A stretch of DNA of 64,000 nucleotides from Oscillospiraceae bacterium (GTDB lineage Bacteria; Bacillota; Clostridia; Oscillospirales; Oscillospiraceae): positions 1 to 64,000 of the forward strand of contig CACZDN010000005.1 of the NCBI GenBank assembly GCA_902779945.1, written 5' to 3'. Shown one piece after another: positions 41,531 to 50,362 of this stretch. A program made the translations under genes and the position numbers. Position 1 is the first letter of the stretch. Each line of letters opens with the position of its first letter. The notes beneath the pieces are model-generated. The model was not told the DNA's origin and did no database searches. It was given only the letters and a program-made list of their open reading frames with translations.

Positions 41531-42438
41531 ATTGCTTTTCCGGCCTTTCCGGACTCCGACTCCAGCTTTTCGAGCATGTCCACGATCTCCTGCGACCAGG
41601 TATCCGGCGCGCCGCTGAGCGGGAATTCCCGGTGCTCCTTTGTGTCGCGGAAGATTTGCAGAACACTTTCGTTGTCAATGTGGAGCGTGCAGCGGTATTT
41701 GTTCTGAATCAGCTTCTCAAGCGATTCGCCGTCCTCTCTGCCGGCTGCCTGCCGCTTCTCGACCGCCGTGATCACGCCGTCGACATGCACATGATAGCGG
41801 CGGAAAAAACCCTGAATGGCGTCGGCGGAATGGTACTGAAAGGAATAGAGCCAGATATCGTAACCGCTTTTCTCGAGCTGGTGAAACAGCGCCGGAACGC
41901 CGAGACGGATGCGCTCCCTGTAGAGTCTGTTCCACGGGAAGGGGAGCGGCTTTTCCAAAAACGGATCGTCTTCGCCGCGCAGCAGCACCTCGTCCAGATC
42001 CAGGGCCGCGCGTTTTTCGTGCGTCGAATTCGCGAGGATCTTCTTCACGTCCGCACTGTGCATCAGGTTGACGATCTGAACCGGGATTTTGGCCTGATTG
42101 ATCCGCCGGGCGGCCGCCCATCTGTGGTGGCCGTTGATGATCATATACCCGTCCGGATGCAGCCTCTCGACGACGATGGGGGCAATGTGATGGAAATAAT
42201 GGACGTTGCTTCGGATGTTATTCAGAAATGTCTCCTCGTAGGAGGTGATGATCTCCCAGCTCGGGCCGATCTCCGGCGCGCAGAACTCGTCCTCCGGGTT
42301 CGGGTACAGGCTCCTGCACGGAGCCTTCATGATCAGCAGGCGCGTCAACAGCCCCGTTTTCACCGGAAAATAGACGCCCTTTGTTTTCAGCAGGGCCTTC
42401 TGCACGTCAGCGTCAAATTGTGTCTTGCTTCCAGCCAT
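41527..42438 (-). CDS. ParB-like domain fused to HAD-like domain
   Basis: In this 303-residue protein, residues about 60-140 resemble a ParB/sulfiredoxin-like domain, with PIVVERLHPDGYMIINGHHR followed by WAAARR (the NGHHRxxA core). Residues about 150-300 are a HAD-like domain (RAALDLDEVL, YDIWLYSFQYH, LHIDNES). The domain is repeated as a separate protein in the next gene (for example PLPFPWNRLYRERIRLGVP here and PLPFPFNRVFSERLRLGTP there). AGGAGG lies 7 bases before the ATG at 42438. No function is recognised. The pairing suggests a two-component complex acting on nucleic acid or nucleotides. Confidence 0.6.
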   Translation of the reverse strand: MAGSKTQFDADVQKALLKTKGVYFPVKTGLLTRLLIMKAPCRSLYPNPEDEFCAPEIGPSWEIITSYEETFLNNIRSNVHYFHHIAPIVVERLHPDGYMIINGHHRWAAARRINQAKIPVQIVNLMHSADVKKILANSTHEKRAALDLDEVLLRGEDDPFLEKPLPFPWNRLYRERIRLGVPALFHQLEKSGYDIWLYSFQYHSADAIQGFFRRYHVHVDGVITAVEKRQAAGREDGESLEKLIQNKYRCTLHIDNESVLQIFRDTKEHREFPLSGAPDTWSQEIVDMLEKLESESGKAGKAI

Positions 42439-42530
42439 GGCATGTCCTCCTGTCGGTATGTGTATCAATTGTACTGCCTGCAGTATAGCAAAGAACAGTA
42501 GCACCGGCAACATGTTTCTGCGCCGACTTG

Positions 42531-42683
42531 ACCGCACAATCCGCCGTCGGCGTCTCCTGGGAAAACAGCGCTCTGATTATGAGCCTCTTCTTGCAATACA
42601 CAAAGTATTCCCGCAAAAAATTGCCTTCATCAGAACCCGATTACTCTCGGAATTCGCTCTCGCCGGATTATGCGGTATTGCCT
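42531..42683 (-). mobile_element. MITE-like element, left end trimmed
   Basis: This reverse copy begins at ACCGCACAATCCGCC (GGCAAC missing) and ends complete in ATGCGGTATTGCC. Its centre is variant A. It lies 17 bases from a second copy. Confidence 0.85.
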
Positions 42684-42700
42684 TATATTACAGTATTAAG

Positions 42701-42839
42701 GCAACACCGCACAATCCGCCATCGGCGCCTCCCGGTAAAATTGCGCCCTGACTTCGTCACTTTTTCTTGCAATACACAAAGTATTCCTGCAAAAAACTGC
42801 CATCGTCAGAACCCAATTTTTCTCGGAATTTGCTCTGCC
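42701..42839 (-). mobile_element. MITE-like element, adjacent second copy
   Basis: This reverse copy has variant A and TTAA on both sides (42697-42700 and 42840-42843). Its right terminal repeat is shortened to TGCC. The two tandem copies fill most of the gap 42439-42957; only a short stretch before the permease remains. Confidence 0.88.
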
Positions 42840-42957
42840 TTAATTATCGTAGTCTTACATCTGCTGCAACGCATAAGTTATAGAAAGCACTTTCTTTCGT
42901 TTACGTTGACGTTGAAGCGCATGGCAGATTTACCAGCGCGTCCCCGGCGACAATTCC

Positions 42958-44037
42958 ATGCTGATTCTCTTATTCAGCATACTCACCATCGCGGCGACGA
43001 TCCTGTTTGCATACCTGTGGTATCTGAATCTGAAAAGCGCTGGAGAGCTGTGCCTGCTCAATGCGCAGGGCAGGCATATTCCGTCCTTCCGTGAGGATCT
43101 GAGGAGCCTGCTGGACAGTCGCTTCCATATTACGCTGCTGGCCGCTCCGATGATCAGCCTGGTGGCCTTCACAGTGTTGCCGATCGTGTTCATGGTGCTG
43201 ATCGCCTTCACAAACTTTGACTCCAACCATCAGCCGCCCGGCGAGCTCTTTACCTGGACGGGGCTTACCAACGTGACGGACATCTTCCTCGGCAACCAGA
43301 CCAAGACACACACCTTCTTCGGTATCTTTGGCTGGACGATCGTCTGGGCGATCCTGGCAACCTTCACGAACTATATTCTCGGGATGCTGCTGGCGATTCT
43401 CATCAACCACAAGCTGGTGAAGCTGAAAAAGATGTGGCGGACACTCTTCGTCATTTCCATTGCCATTCCGCAGTTTGTGAGCCTGCTGCTCATTTCCCGC
43501 GCCCTGGAACCGATGGGCGCCATCAACATTGCGCTGATGAAGCTCGGCTGGATCACGGCCCCGCTTCCGTTCCTGACGGACAAGACCCTGGCGCGCATCT
43601 GCGTGGTGGTCATCAATATGTGGATCGGCATTCCCTACACGATGCTGACATTAAGCGGCGTGCTGATGAACATTCCCTCCGACCTCTACGAGAGCGCGGA
43701 GCTGGACGGCGCCGGACCTTTCCGCCGCTTCACCAACATCACGCTGCCTTACATGATCTTTGTGACCGCCCCGGCGACGATCACGACCTTTGTGGGCAAC
43801 ATCAACAACTTCAACGTCATCTATCTGCTGACGAGAGGCGGTCCCTTCGCGCTGGATTATTACCAGGCGGGCAAGACCGATCTGCTGGTCACCTGGCTGT
43901 ATAAGCTCACCGTGGACCAGCACGACTACGCTCTGGCTTCCACCATCGGCATTTTCATCTTCATGATCGTCTCAACGCTCTCGATCACGGTATATAACCG
44001 CACCAGCGCCGTAAAGAAGGAGGATATGTTCCAATGA
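42958..44037 (+). pseudogene. MalF-type sugar permease, 5'-truncated
   Basis: The 359 codons from the ATG encode most of a MalF-type CUT1 permease: six or seven helices and the EAA loop YESAELDGAGPFRRFTNITL. Family members of this type carry roughly 60-100 more N-terminal residues. In frame upstream the sequence still looks coding (AWQIYQRVPGDNS) until a TGA at 42913, and there is no ribosome site at the ATG. Two inserted elements lie just upstream, so a deletion of the gene start and of any binding-protein gene is likely. The partner permease downstream is also broken. Confidence 0.7.
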
Positions 44038-44957
44038 GCAGAAGAAAGAAGCTGACCGGAATTGCCCTCCATGTGCTGCTGACGGTACTGGCGATCCTCT
44101 GGCTCGTGCCGGTATTCTGGCTGGTGCTGTCTTCCTTCCGGGCGGAGAAAGGCGCCTACACCTCCTACCTTTGGCCCAAGAGCTTTACCTTTGCCAACTA
44201 CCGGCGGCTCTTTACGGACACCACACTCTTTAAGGCAACACCGCACAATCCGCCTGCGGCATCTCCTGGAAAATTTGCGCCCTGATTTCGTCACTTTTTC
44301 TTGAGGTACACAAAGTACATCTGCGATTCCTCAATACGCTCTTTGTGGCGTGCTGCTGCTGCGTCATCACCACAATCCTGACGCTGATGGTGGCCTATGT
44401 CTACTCCCGGCTCCGTTTTCCGTCTCGCAAGGCGCTGATGAACATCTCACTGGTGCTGGGCATGTTCCCGGGATTCATGAGCATGATCGCCATCTACCAC
44501 TTTCTCAAGGCCATCGGCCTGGATCAGACGCTGCTGGCTCTGATCCTGGTCTATTCCGGGGGCGCGGCGCTGAACTACTACATCGCCAAGGGCTTCTTTG
44601 ACACGATCCCCCAAGGCGCTGGACGAGGCGGCCATGCTGGATGGGGCTACCAGGCACATCATCTTTTGGAAGATCATCCTGCCAAATTCCAAGCCCATTG
44701 TCGCCAGTACCGCCATCAACGCCTTTATTGCGCCCTGGGTGGACTTTATCTTCGTCTCGGTCATTATGAAGGACAACTACAGCAACTACACCGTAGCCAA
44801 GGGCCTCTACACCATGGTGGACAAGGCCAACATCTTCGAGTATTACACGGCCTTCTGCGCCGGGGCGGTGTTGGTTTCAATTCCCATTGTGCTGCTCTTT
44901 ATCCGGCTGCAGGAATACTATGTGGATGGCGTGACGGCCGGCTCGTCAAAGGGGTGA
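44034..44957 (+). pseudogene. MalG-type sugar permease, element insertion and frameshift
   Basis: The start overlaps the MalF-type gene by ATGA. The frame runs to FTDTTLF, is cut by an inserted element (44234-44325), resumes as RFLNTLFVAC, then shifts by one base in a CCCCC run near 44612. It continues in another frame as KALDEAAMLDGATRHIIFWK (the EAA loop) to EYYVDGVTAGSSKG and a TGA. Both lesions block a normal product, so the maltose-type transporter is dead. Confidence 0.9.
44234..44325 (-). mobile_element. MITE-like element inside the malG-type gene
   Basis: This reverse copy begins GGCAACACCGC after TTAA (44230-44233). Its centre is variant B (GAGGTACACAAAGTACATC). The right half is missing and the host gene resumes immediately. 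Confidence 0.88.
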
Positions 44958-45076
44958 GAAGGCCGTATACGCGGTCATGCCTGACGGCACAGCGACGAAA
45001 TCCAGCCGCTCTGTCGGCGCGCTGACCGATCCCGAGCGCCGGATCTTCACCGACGGCTGCCCGATCAACTGCTGAG
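44958..45076 (+). pseudogene. Possible 3' fragment of an aconitase-like gene
   Basis: One frame reads KAVYAVMPDGTATKSSRSVG and then ALTDPERRIFTDGCPINC before a TGA at 45074. The tail resembles the LT..ER.I..DGC.IN ending of some aconitase-family hydratases. It has no start or upstream body, so it may be a gene remnant; the identification is weak. Confidence 0.25.
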
Positions 45077-45123
45077 GCAACAACGAGTAAGCCGTCCTGA
45101 ATTGCATCCCCGTTTTCTTCCTT

Positions 45124-45164
45124 CGGAAGTCCTGCGGATTCGTCCAACGGGCTTCCGCCTTTTT
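45124..45164 (+). terminator. Terminator before spoIIID
   Basis: CGGAAGTCC pairs with GGGCTTCCG across a 16-base loop, followed by CCTTTTTG. Confidence 0.65.
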
Positions 45165-45264
45165 GTATGAAGATGCCCTCAAAGTGCTAAACCGCCTCGC
45201 CCCGCACATATACATTACCCAGAGAACGTGCGGCGGTTTTACGCCGCGCAGGGGAGTGGTGTGA

Positions 45265-45513
45265 GTGCGATACAGCTTGGAGGAGCGGGCCTGCGACCTG
45301 GCCGTGTACATCATCGAAAACCGCGCGACCGTCCGCGCCGCCGCAAAGAAATTCGGAGTATCCAAATCCACAGTCCACAAGGACCTGACAGAGCGGCTGC
45401 CGCATGTGAACCCGGGGCTGTACGGGCAGGTGCGCGTGCTGCTGGACATCAACAAGGCGGAGCGGCACATTCGCGGCGGCCTCGCCACAAGGCGCAAGTA
45501 TAAGGGATCTTAA
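45265..45513 (+). CDS. spoIIID: Sporulation regulator SpoIIID
   Basis: This 82-residue helix-turn-helix regulator matches SpoIIID along its length: ERACDLAVYIIENRATVRAA, KKFGVSKSTVHKDLTERLP and a C-terminal HIRGGLATRRKYKG. It directs mother-cell gene expression during sporulation, showing that the organism comes from a spore-forming lineage. The start is GTG at 45265 with GGGGAG 8 bases upstream. The TAA stop is part of the TTAA target site of the inserted element that follows directly. Confidence 0.95.
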   Translation: MRYSLEERACDLAVYIIENRATVRAAAKKFGVSKSTVHKDLTERLPHVNPGLYGQVRVLLDINKAERHIRGGLATRRKYKGS

Positions 45514-45672
45514 GGCAACACCGCATAATTCGGCAAGAGCAGATCCTGAGAAAATTTGGGTTCTGATAAAGGCACTTTTTCGCAGATGTACTTTGTGTAC
45601 CTCAAGGAAAAATGACGAAATCAGAGCGCAAATTTTCCAGGAGATGCCGAAGGCGGATTGTGCGGTGTTGCC
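45514..45672 (+). mobile_element. MITE-like element at the spoIIID stop codon
   Basis: This complete 159-bp forward copy has perfect TTAA duplications (45510-45513 and 45673-45676). Its centre is variant B. The left TTAA contains the spoIIID stop, so the protein is unchanged by the insertion. Confidence 0.93.
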
Positions 45673-45687
45673 TTAAACGAAGACGAC

Positions 45688-45822
45688 AAAGGCGGCTGCC
45701 CTGAAAACGCCGTGTCATCCTGCGCGAAGCGAAGGCTCCTTTGCTCCGGGAGAGCGGGGAAATGCTCCTTCTTCACTTCGTTTGGCATGACAGCAAAAAG
45801 ACGTTTTGGGACAGCCGCCTTT
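45688..45822. repeat. Nested inverted repeat containing a TGTCATCCTG palindrome
   Basis: The outer arms AAAGGCGGCTGCCCT (45688-45702) and GGGACAGCCGCCTTT (45808-45822) enclose an inner palindrome running from TGTCATCCTGCGCGAAGCGA (45713) to CTTCGTTTGGCATGACA (45792). The same nested layout recurs at 59929-60048. It may also terminate transcription between spoIIID and the convergent adaptor gene. Confidence 0.75.
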
Positions 45823-45855
45823 GACCTCGCCGGCCCGGGTCGGTTTTTCGCTTTT

Positions 45856-46917
45856 TCAGTCTTTCGGCAGATAGACCGACGCGCTCTGCCCGAGCATGAG
45901 ACCGCTTTCGTCCACCGTGAGGCGGACCGTGTAGTAGGCGGCGTTCTGGCGCGTGACGCCGAGTCCCGAGATCTCCGTGACCGTGCCGGTCAGGATCCGG
46001 CCCTCGTCCGTGTCCAGCGTCACCGGGACCTTGTCGCCGGGCTTGAGACCGCGCAGGTCCATTTCGTCCACGTCCGCCGCGATCTCGAGTCTGTCGGTGC
46101 GGCTGATGCGGGCCAGAAGCTGTCCCTTCCACACCTGCTGGCCGGAGACGACCGCCACGGCGGACACCACCCCGGCCTCCGGCGCGGAGACGACGGGGGA
46201 GGCTCCGATATCCGCGTCGGCGGAGAGCACGGTGAAGAGCGTGTCGCCTTTTTTCACCGCGTCGCCGGGCTGTACCTGCATCTCCGCCACAAGGCCGGAC
46301 GCGGCGACGGTCAGATCGTCCCGCATGTAGACCACGCCCTCGCCGACTCTGTCGTGGTAATCGTAGGTGTCGGCCTTGAAGAGACTCATCGTGTCGTCGA
46401 TCTCATAGTCGCCGGTGAGGATCTCCACCTCGTAGCTCTTGCCGGAGACCGCGATCACAATGCCGGTCCCGGGAACGCCCCCGTATTTGAACCACAGGGG
46501 CTGACCCACATGGACGTGCAGACAGTCCTCCTCGTTTGGCGCGGTGCGGTAGCTTGCGTGCATACGCGCGAGCCTCACGGGTTCAAGGGCGAGGACGCAG
46601 CCGTAGGAGGCCATGGCGGCGTCGGCGCTCTCCCCGGCGCCGGCGAACACGCTGCGCAACACGCCGTCCTCCGGGGCGGCGATGCTTGCCGTCAGCATTT
46701 CAAACATGGGCGTCCCGGCCTCCACCGTGTCCCCGGCGCTCCAGTCAAAGGGGAGCAGGACGCCGGAGCAGGGGGCGGTGACGTCCTCGAACACGGCCGC
46801 CTGGACGACGCCGCTGGAGATGGAGTACGCGGAAAGATCGGTCTCCGCCGCGGCGGAGGCGCACAGCAGCGCCCCCAGCAGCGCGGCGCAGATCAAAAGA
46901 GAAGCTGCCTTTTTCAT
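45856..46917 (-). CDS. HlyD/MacA-type efflux adaptor, secreted
   Basis: This 353-residue protein has a signal peptide (ending SAAAE) and HlyD/biotinyl-lipoyl-like halves (VTAPCSGVLLPFDWSAGDTV; SAPEAGVVSAVAVVSGQQVW followed by KGQLLARI). A beta-barrel region (LEIAADVDEMDLRGLKPGDK) completes the adaptor. With the ABC permease and ATPase encoded upstream on the same strand it forms a MacAB-like export or envelope-stress system. The adaptor gene comes last, 94 bases after the permease. Confidence 0.82.
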   Translation of the reverse strand: MKKAASLLICAALLGALLCASAAAETDLSAYSISSGVVQAAVFEDVTAPCSGVLLPFDWSAGDTVEAGTPMFEMLTASIAAPEDGVLRSVFAGAGESADAAMASYGCVLALEPVRLARMHASYRTAPNEEDCLHVHVGQPLWFKYGGVPGTGIVIAVSGKSYEVEILTGDYEIDDTMSLFKADTYDYHDRVGEGVVYMRDDLTVAASGLVAEMQVQPGDAVKKGDTLFTVLSADADIGASPVVSAPEAGVVSAVAVVSGQQVWKGQLLARISRTDRLEIAADVDEMDLRGLKPGDKVPVTLDTDEGRILTGTVTEISGLGVTRQNAAYYTVRLTVDESGLMLGQSASVYLPKD

Positions 46918-47011
46918 AATATGTATTGCTCCTTATCGCTTCAAAGCCCACGGCTTTGATCATGAAAATCGTTTCTGCGCCGGCACTGCCGCCCCGAAAC
47001 GCCAGTAAATC

Positions 47012-49336
47012 TCATTCAACGCTCTTGAGGGCCTCGACCATGTCGATGCCACGTACCTTCCGGGTCAGCAGCCACTCCACAAACACCGAGAACACAAAGG
47101 TGATGACGCTCGCCATCCACACGGAGCGAAAGCTGACGTGGCTGACGAAGACCATGGACTCAAACTCGCAGGTTTTGAGGATGATGCCCACCAGCGCGAT
47201 CCCGGGCGGGATGCCCAGCAGCACACCCAGCACGGCGGTGAGGTTGCTCTCCCGCAGCATGAGCGAGCGTATCTCCCGCTGGTGGTAGCCCAGCACCTTG
47301 AGCGTGGCGTAGTCCCGGACCCGCTCGGTAAAGTTCATAAGGCCCATGTTGTAGCAGATGACAAAGGCCAGGCCCAGCGCCGCGCCGGAGAGGATGCTGA
47401 AGGCGGTGGCGGTTGCATCCAGAAGGGTCATGCCGTCCTCAAACTGCTCCTCCAGATAGCGGACCCTGGAGACCTCATCCATCTCGTCGATGCGGTGCAG
47501 GCACAGCTCGTCCGGTCCGCGCAGCAGCAGCGCCGTCACGGCAAAGCCGCCCTTGCGGCATCGCTCCCACGCGCTCTGGCTCATGAAGAGCCCCTGGCCG
47601 GAGTTTGTCTCGGCATAGTCCCGGATCGTGAGCCTGAGCGGCTCGGTCTCGCCCACAAGGCAGAGCTCCGCCGTATCGCCCGGCCTGAGGCCCACGGTTG
47701 AGGCCAGCTTCCGGCTGATGACCGCGCCCTCCTCCGGCAGAGGCAGGACGCGCTGGCCCTTGGCGAGACGGCAGATGGTCTGCTCGTCCTTCATGACGGT
47801 GAGCAGACATGCGCGGCTCGCGTCCGCGCCGCGGAGGGACACGCTCATCTCCATGACGCCCTCCAGCACCTCGGCGTTCAGGCGGTTCCGGTAGCTCTCC
47901 AGCGTTCCGGCTTCACCGTCCCTGAGGTCGACGCGCAGCTCGTAGCTGAGCGTCCCGCCGTAATACTGCCGCATGAAATAGGTGATGGACTCCTGCAGCC
48001 CGAAGGTGGCGATGATAAGCATGTTGCAGGAGATGACGCCCACCAGCAGGATGAGGGTCCGGCCCTTGTTGCGCAGCAGGTTTCGGATGATCATTTTGCT
48101 GTTGAAGGAGAGCCGCCGCCACAGTGCCGTCCAGCGCTCCAGCAGGATGCGGGTGCCGCTCTTCGGGGGCTTGGGCCGCATGAGCTCCGCCGTCTGCTCA
48201 ACCAGAGAATGGCGCAGGGTGCGCAGGCAGATCAGCACCGACAGCAGCACCGACACCGCGGTCATGGCGTAGGACGCCGGACTCACGGGCGGGCGCAGCA
48301 TATAGGGATAGCGGGAGTTGTGGACCATCATGGCCCAGAGCACGTCCGGCAGCGTGTACCAGCCGACATACAGCCCGATCAGCGATCCGACCGCCGACGG
48401 CAGCAGCGCGTACCAGAGATAGTGCCGCCGAATCTGGCGGTCCGTGTAGCCCAGGGCCTTCAGCGTGCCGATCTCCAGACGCTCCTTGTCGATCATGCGC
48501 TTGAGGGTGGACACCACGATCAGTGCAGCCACCGAGAAGGCAATCACCGGGAAGACAAGGGTCATGCCCCGGAACATCTCGGCGTAGCTTCTGGCGACGG
48601 AGATGTTGCGGTGCGAGGCGGCGGACACCACCAGCGCGGAGGGCACGGCCTTTTCCAGAGCGGCCTCCGCGGCGTCGGTGTCCACGTCCGGGGCGAACTT
48701 CACCAGGGCGTTGGTGTACGGCAGCGCGGGCACGGCGGCGTGGGACAGCATGATGAAGCCGTAGTGTACCGGGTCCGGGGTGAACTCCTTGCTGGTGATG
48801 GTGTATTCCGCCGAGAGGACCAGCCCCCGGATCACAAAGCGCATCCGCCGGCCCTGGACCGTGACCGTCACGGAGTCCCCGGGGCCGAGACCGTGCGCGG
48901 CGGCGAACTGCTCCTCCATCAGACAGCCCCTGGTATCGCCGGGCAAGAGCATGGTGCCCGCGCGCAGCCAGGGCCGGTTGAGCCTGAAGTCGCCCTCGTA
49001 GATCAGCAGCGCAGCCTCAACGCCGTCTCCCAGGTCCTCCACGTCCACGGTCAGGGTGGTCCGGGGCTGCACGACCGTGACGCCCTCCGTGTGGGCGATG
49101 CGCTCGAGATCCGGCCGGGAGAGGGAGGCGGCGTTGACCCAGAAATCCGCAAGGCCGCACTCCTCAAAGTAGGTCTCCACGGTCAGATCCATGAGCCGCC
49201 AGGTGCCGTCCAGCCCGGAGAAGACCCAGGTGCCCAGGAAGCACAGCAGGATCATCGCGATGAACTGCATGGCGTTTTCCCGCATGTCCCGCAGCAGCTT
49301 TTTGGTCAGCGGCGAACGGGAGAACATGTTTACCAT
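47012..49336 (-). CDS. FtsX/MacB-type ABC permease
   Basis: This 774-residue protein has a first membrane helix near residue 25, a large extracytoplasmic domain, three helices around 270-400 (FPVIAFSVAALIVVSTLKRM), a second extracytoplasmic domain, and further helices near the C-terminus (AFVICYNMGLMNFTERVRDY). This is the two-FtsX-unit layout of large ABC exporters. The ATG at 49336 overlaps the ATPase stop with GGAGG 7 bases upstream. An in-frame extension toward 50089 merely runs antisense-like through the ATPase gene and is not used. Confidence 0.87.
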   Translation of the reverse strand: MVNMFSRSPLTKKLLRDMRENAMQFIAMILLCFLGTWVFSGLDGTWRLMDLTVETYFEECGLADFWVNAASLSRPDLERIAHTEGVTVVQPRTTLTVDVEDLGDGVEAALLIYEGDFRLNRPWLRAGTMLLPGDTRGCLMEEQFAAAHGLGPGDSVTVTVQGRRMRFVIRGLVLSAEYTITSKEFTPDPVHYGFIMLSHAAVPALPYTNALVKFAPDVDTDAAEAALEKAVPSALVVSAASHRNISVARSYAEMFRGMTLVFPVIAFSVAALIVVSTLKRMIDKERLEIGTLKALGYTDRQIRRHYLWYALLPSAVGSLIGLYVGWYTLPDVLWAMMVHNSRYPYMLRPPVSPASYAMTAVSVLLSVLICLRTLRHSLVEQTAELMRPKPPKSGTRILLERWTALWRRLSFNSKMIIRNLLRNKGRTLILLVGVISCNMLIIATFGLQESITYFMRQYYGGTLSYELRVDLRDGEAGTLESYRNRLNAEVLEGVMEMSVSLRGADASRACLLTVMKDEQTICRLAKGQRVLPLPEEGAVISRKLASTVGLRPGDTAELCLVGETEPLRLTIRDYAETNSGQGLFMSQSAWERCRKGGFAVTALLLRGPDELCLHRIDEMDEVSRVRYLEEQFEDGMTLLDATATAFSILSGAALGLAFVICYNMGLMNFTERVRDYATLKVLGYHQREIRSLMLRESNLTAVLGVLLGIPPGIALVGIILKTCEFESMVFVSHVSFRSVWMASVITFVFSVFVEWLLTRKVRGIDMVEALKSVE

Positions 49337-50031
49337 TCGATGTCCTCCACGCGTATGGGGTGCTCGTTGAGCGCCGCCTCCTGCACCATACCGTTTTTGA
49401 GGCGTATGATCCTGTTGCCCAGCGGTGCGATGGCGGCGTTGTGCGTGATGATGACCACTGTGGTCTGATAGTCGCGGCACAGGCGGGTCAGAAGCTCCAG
49501 CACCTGTTCGCCGGTCTTGCTGTCCAGCGCACCCGTGGGCTCGTCGCAGAGGAGCAGGGCGGGGTTCTTGCACAGCGCCCTCGCGATGGAGACACGCTGC
49601 TGCTCGCCGCCGGAGAGCTGGGCGGGGAAGTTGTTCATCCGCTCGCCGAGACCTACCTGCGCCAGGACCTCCCGCGGGTCCAGAGCCCTGGGACACACCT
49701 GCTGCGCAAGCTCCACATTCTCCAGCGCCGTCAGATTGTGCATGAGGTTGTAAAACTGGAATACAAAGCCCACATCCAGCCGCCGGTATTCCGTGAGCTC
49801 CCGGTCGCTCATATCGGTGACCACCTTGCCGCCCACGGTGATGCGTCCGGAGCTGGCCCGGTCCATGCCGCCGAGCAGGTTCAGCACGGTGGTCTTGCCC
49901 GCACCGCTGTGCCCCAGAATGACGCACAGCTCCCCCTTTTCGATGCCGAAGGTAACATGATTCGCCGCATGGACCACGGTATCCCCGGTGGGATAGTCCT
50001 TGCACACATTGTCGAATGTAATATAGCTCAT
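49330..50031 (-). CDS. MacB/LolD-type ABC ATPase
   Basis: This 233-residue ATPase has Walker [30 protein letters not shown], signature LSGGEQQR, Walker [13 protein letters not shown] and the switch His in [11 protein letters not shown]. It is the first gene of the three-gene export operon and its stop overlaps the permease start. GGAG lies 9 bases upstream, and a TTGACA-17-TATTCT promoter is about 50 bases away. Confidence 0.92.
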   Translation of the reverse strand: MSYITFDNVCKDYPTGDTVVHAANHVTFGIEKGELCVILGHSGAGKTTVLNLLGGMDRASSGRITVGGKVVTDMSDRELTEYRRLDVGFVFQFYNLMHNLTALENVELAQQVCPRALDPREVLAQVGLGERMNNFPAQLSGGEQQRVSIARALCKNPALLLCDEPTGALDSKTGEQVLELLTRLCRDYQTTVVIITHNAAIAPLGNRIIRLKNGMVQEAALNEHPIRVEDIEW

Positions 50032-50079
50032 ACCGGAATCTCCAAAACGGCTTTGTCAAAATCCTGCTTTCGTATCTAC

Positions 50080-50108
50080 AGAATACCATCCGCGCGCGTG
50101 TGTGTCAA
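50080..50108 (-). promoter_or_regulatory. Promoter of the ABC exporter operon
   Basis: On the minus strand TTGACA (50103-50108), 17 bases, TATTCT (50080-50085). Confidence 0.75.
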
Positions 50109-50155
50109 TTACAACACAGCTCGCGGCAACGGCCCGGAAACAGCACGGGAACCCA

Positions 50156-50219
50156 TTGAGCCAATCAGAGCACAGATCCTCCGTCAGACGCCGAAGGCGG
50201 ACCCGGCGGTGTCGCCCTG
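50156..50219 (+). mobile_element. Degenerate MITE remnant (right half)
   Basis: AATCAGAGCACAGATCCTCC, GACGCCGAAGGCGGA and GGCGGTGTCGCC follow the order of the right half of a forward element with many substitutions. The rest of the gap 50109-50362 shows no gene. Confidence 0.6.
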
Positions 50220-50362
50220 AAAACGATCCCGCGGACCTCCCAAATGCCTCTTCCAATAATTGCTTGTTCATGATATACTCATATTGTCAAATAACACACT
50301 CGCTGTGAGCTGCCGCGGAAGTATGGATCTGCGGAAAACCATACCAAAATGAGGAAGACGAA

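Noticed and set aside
49337..50089. In-frame N-terminal extension of the FtsX-type permease
   Set aside because: The extension is the ATPase gene read in another frame; the ATPase has all catalytic motifs and its stop overlaps the permease start.
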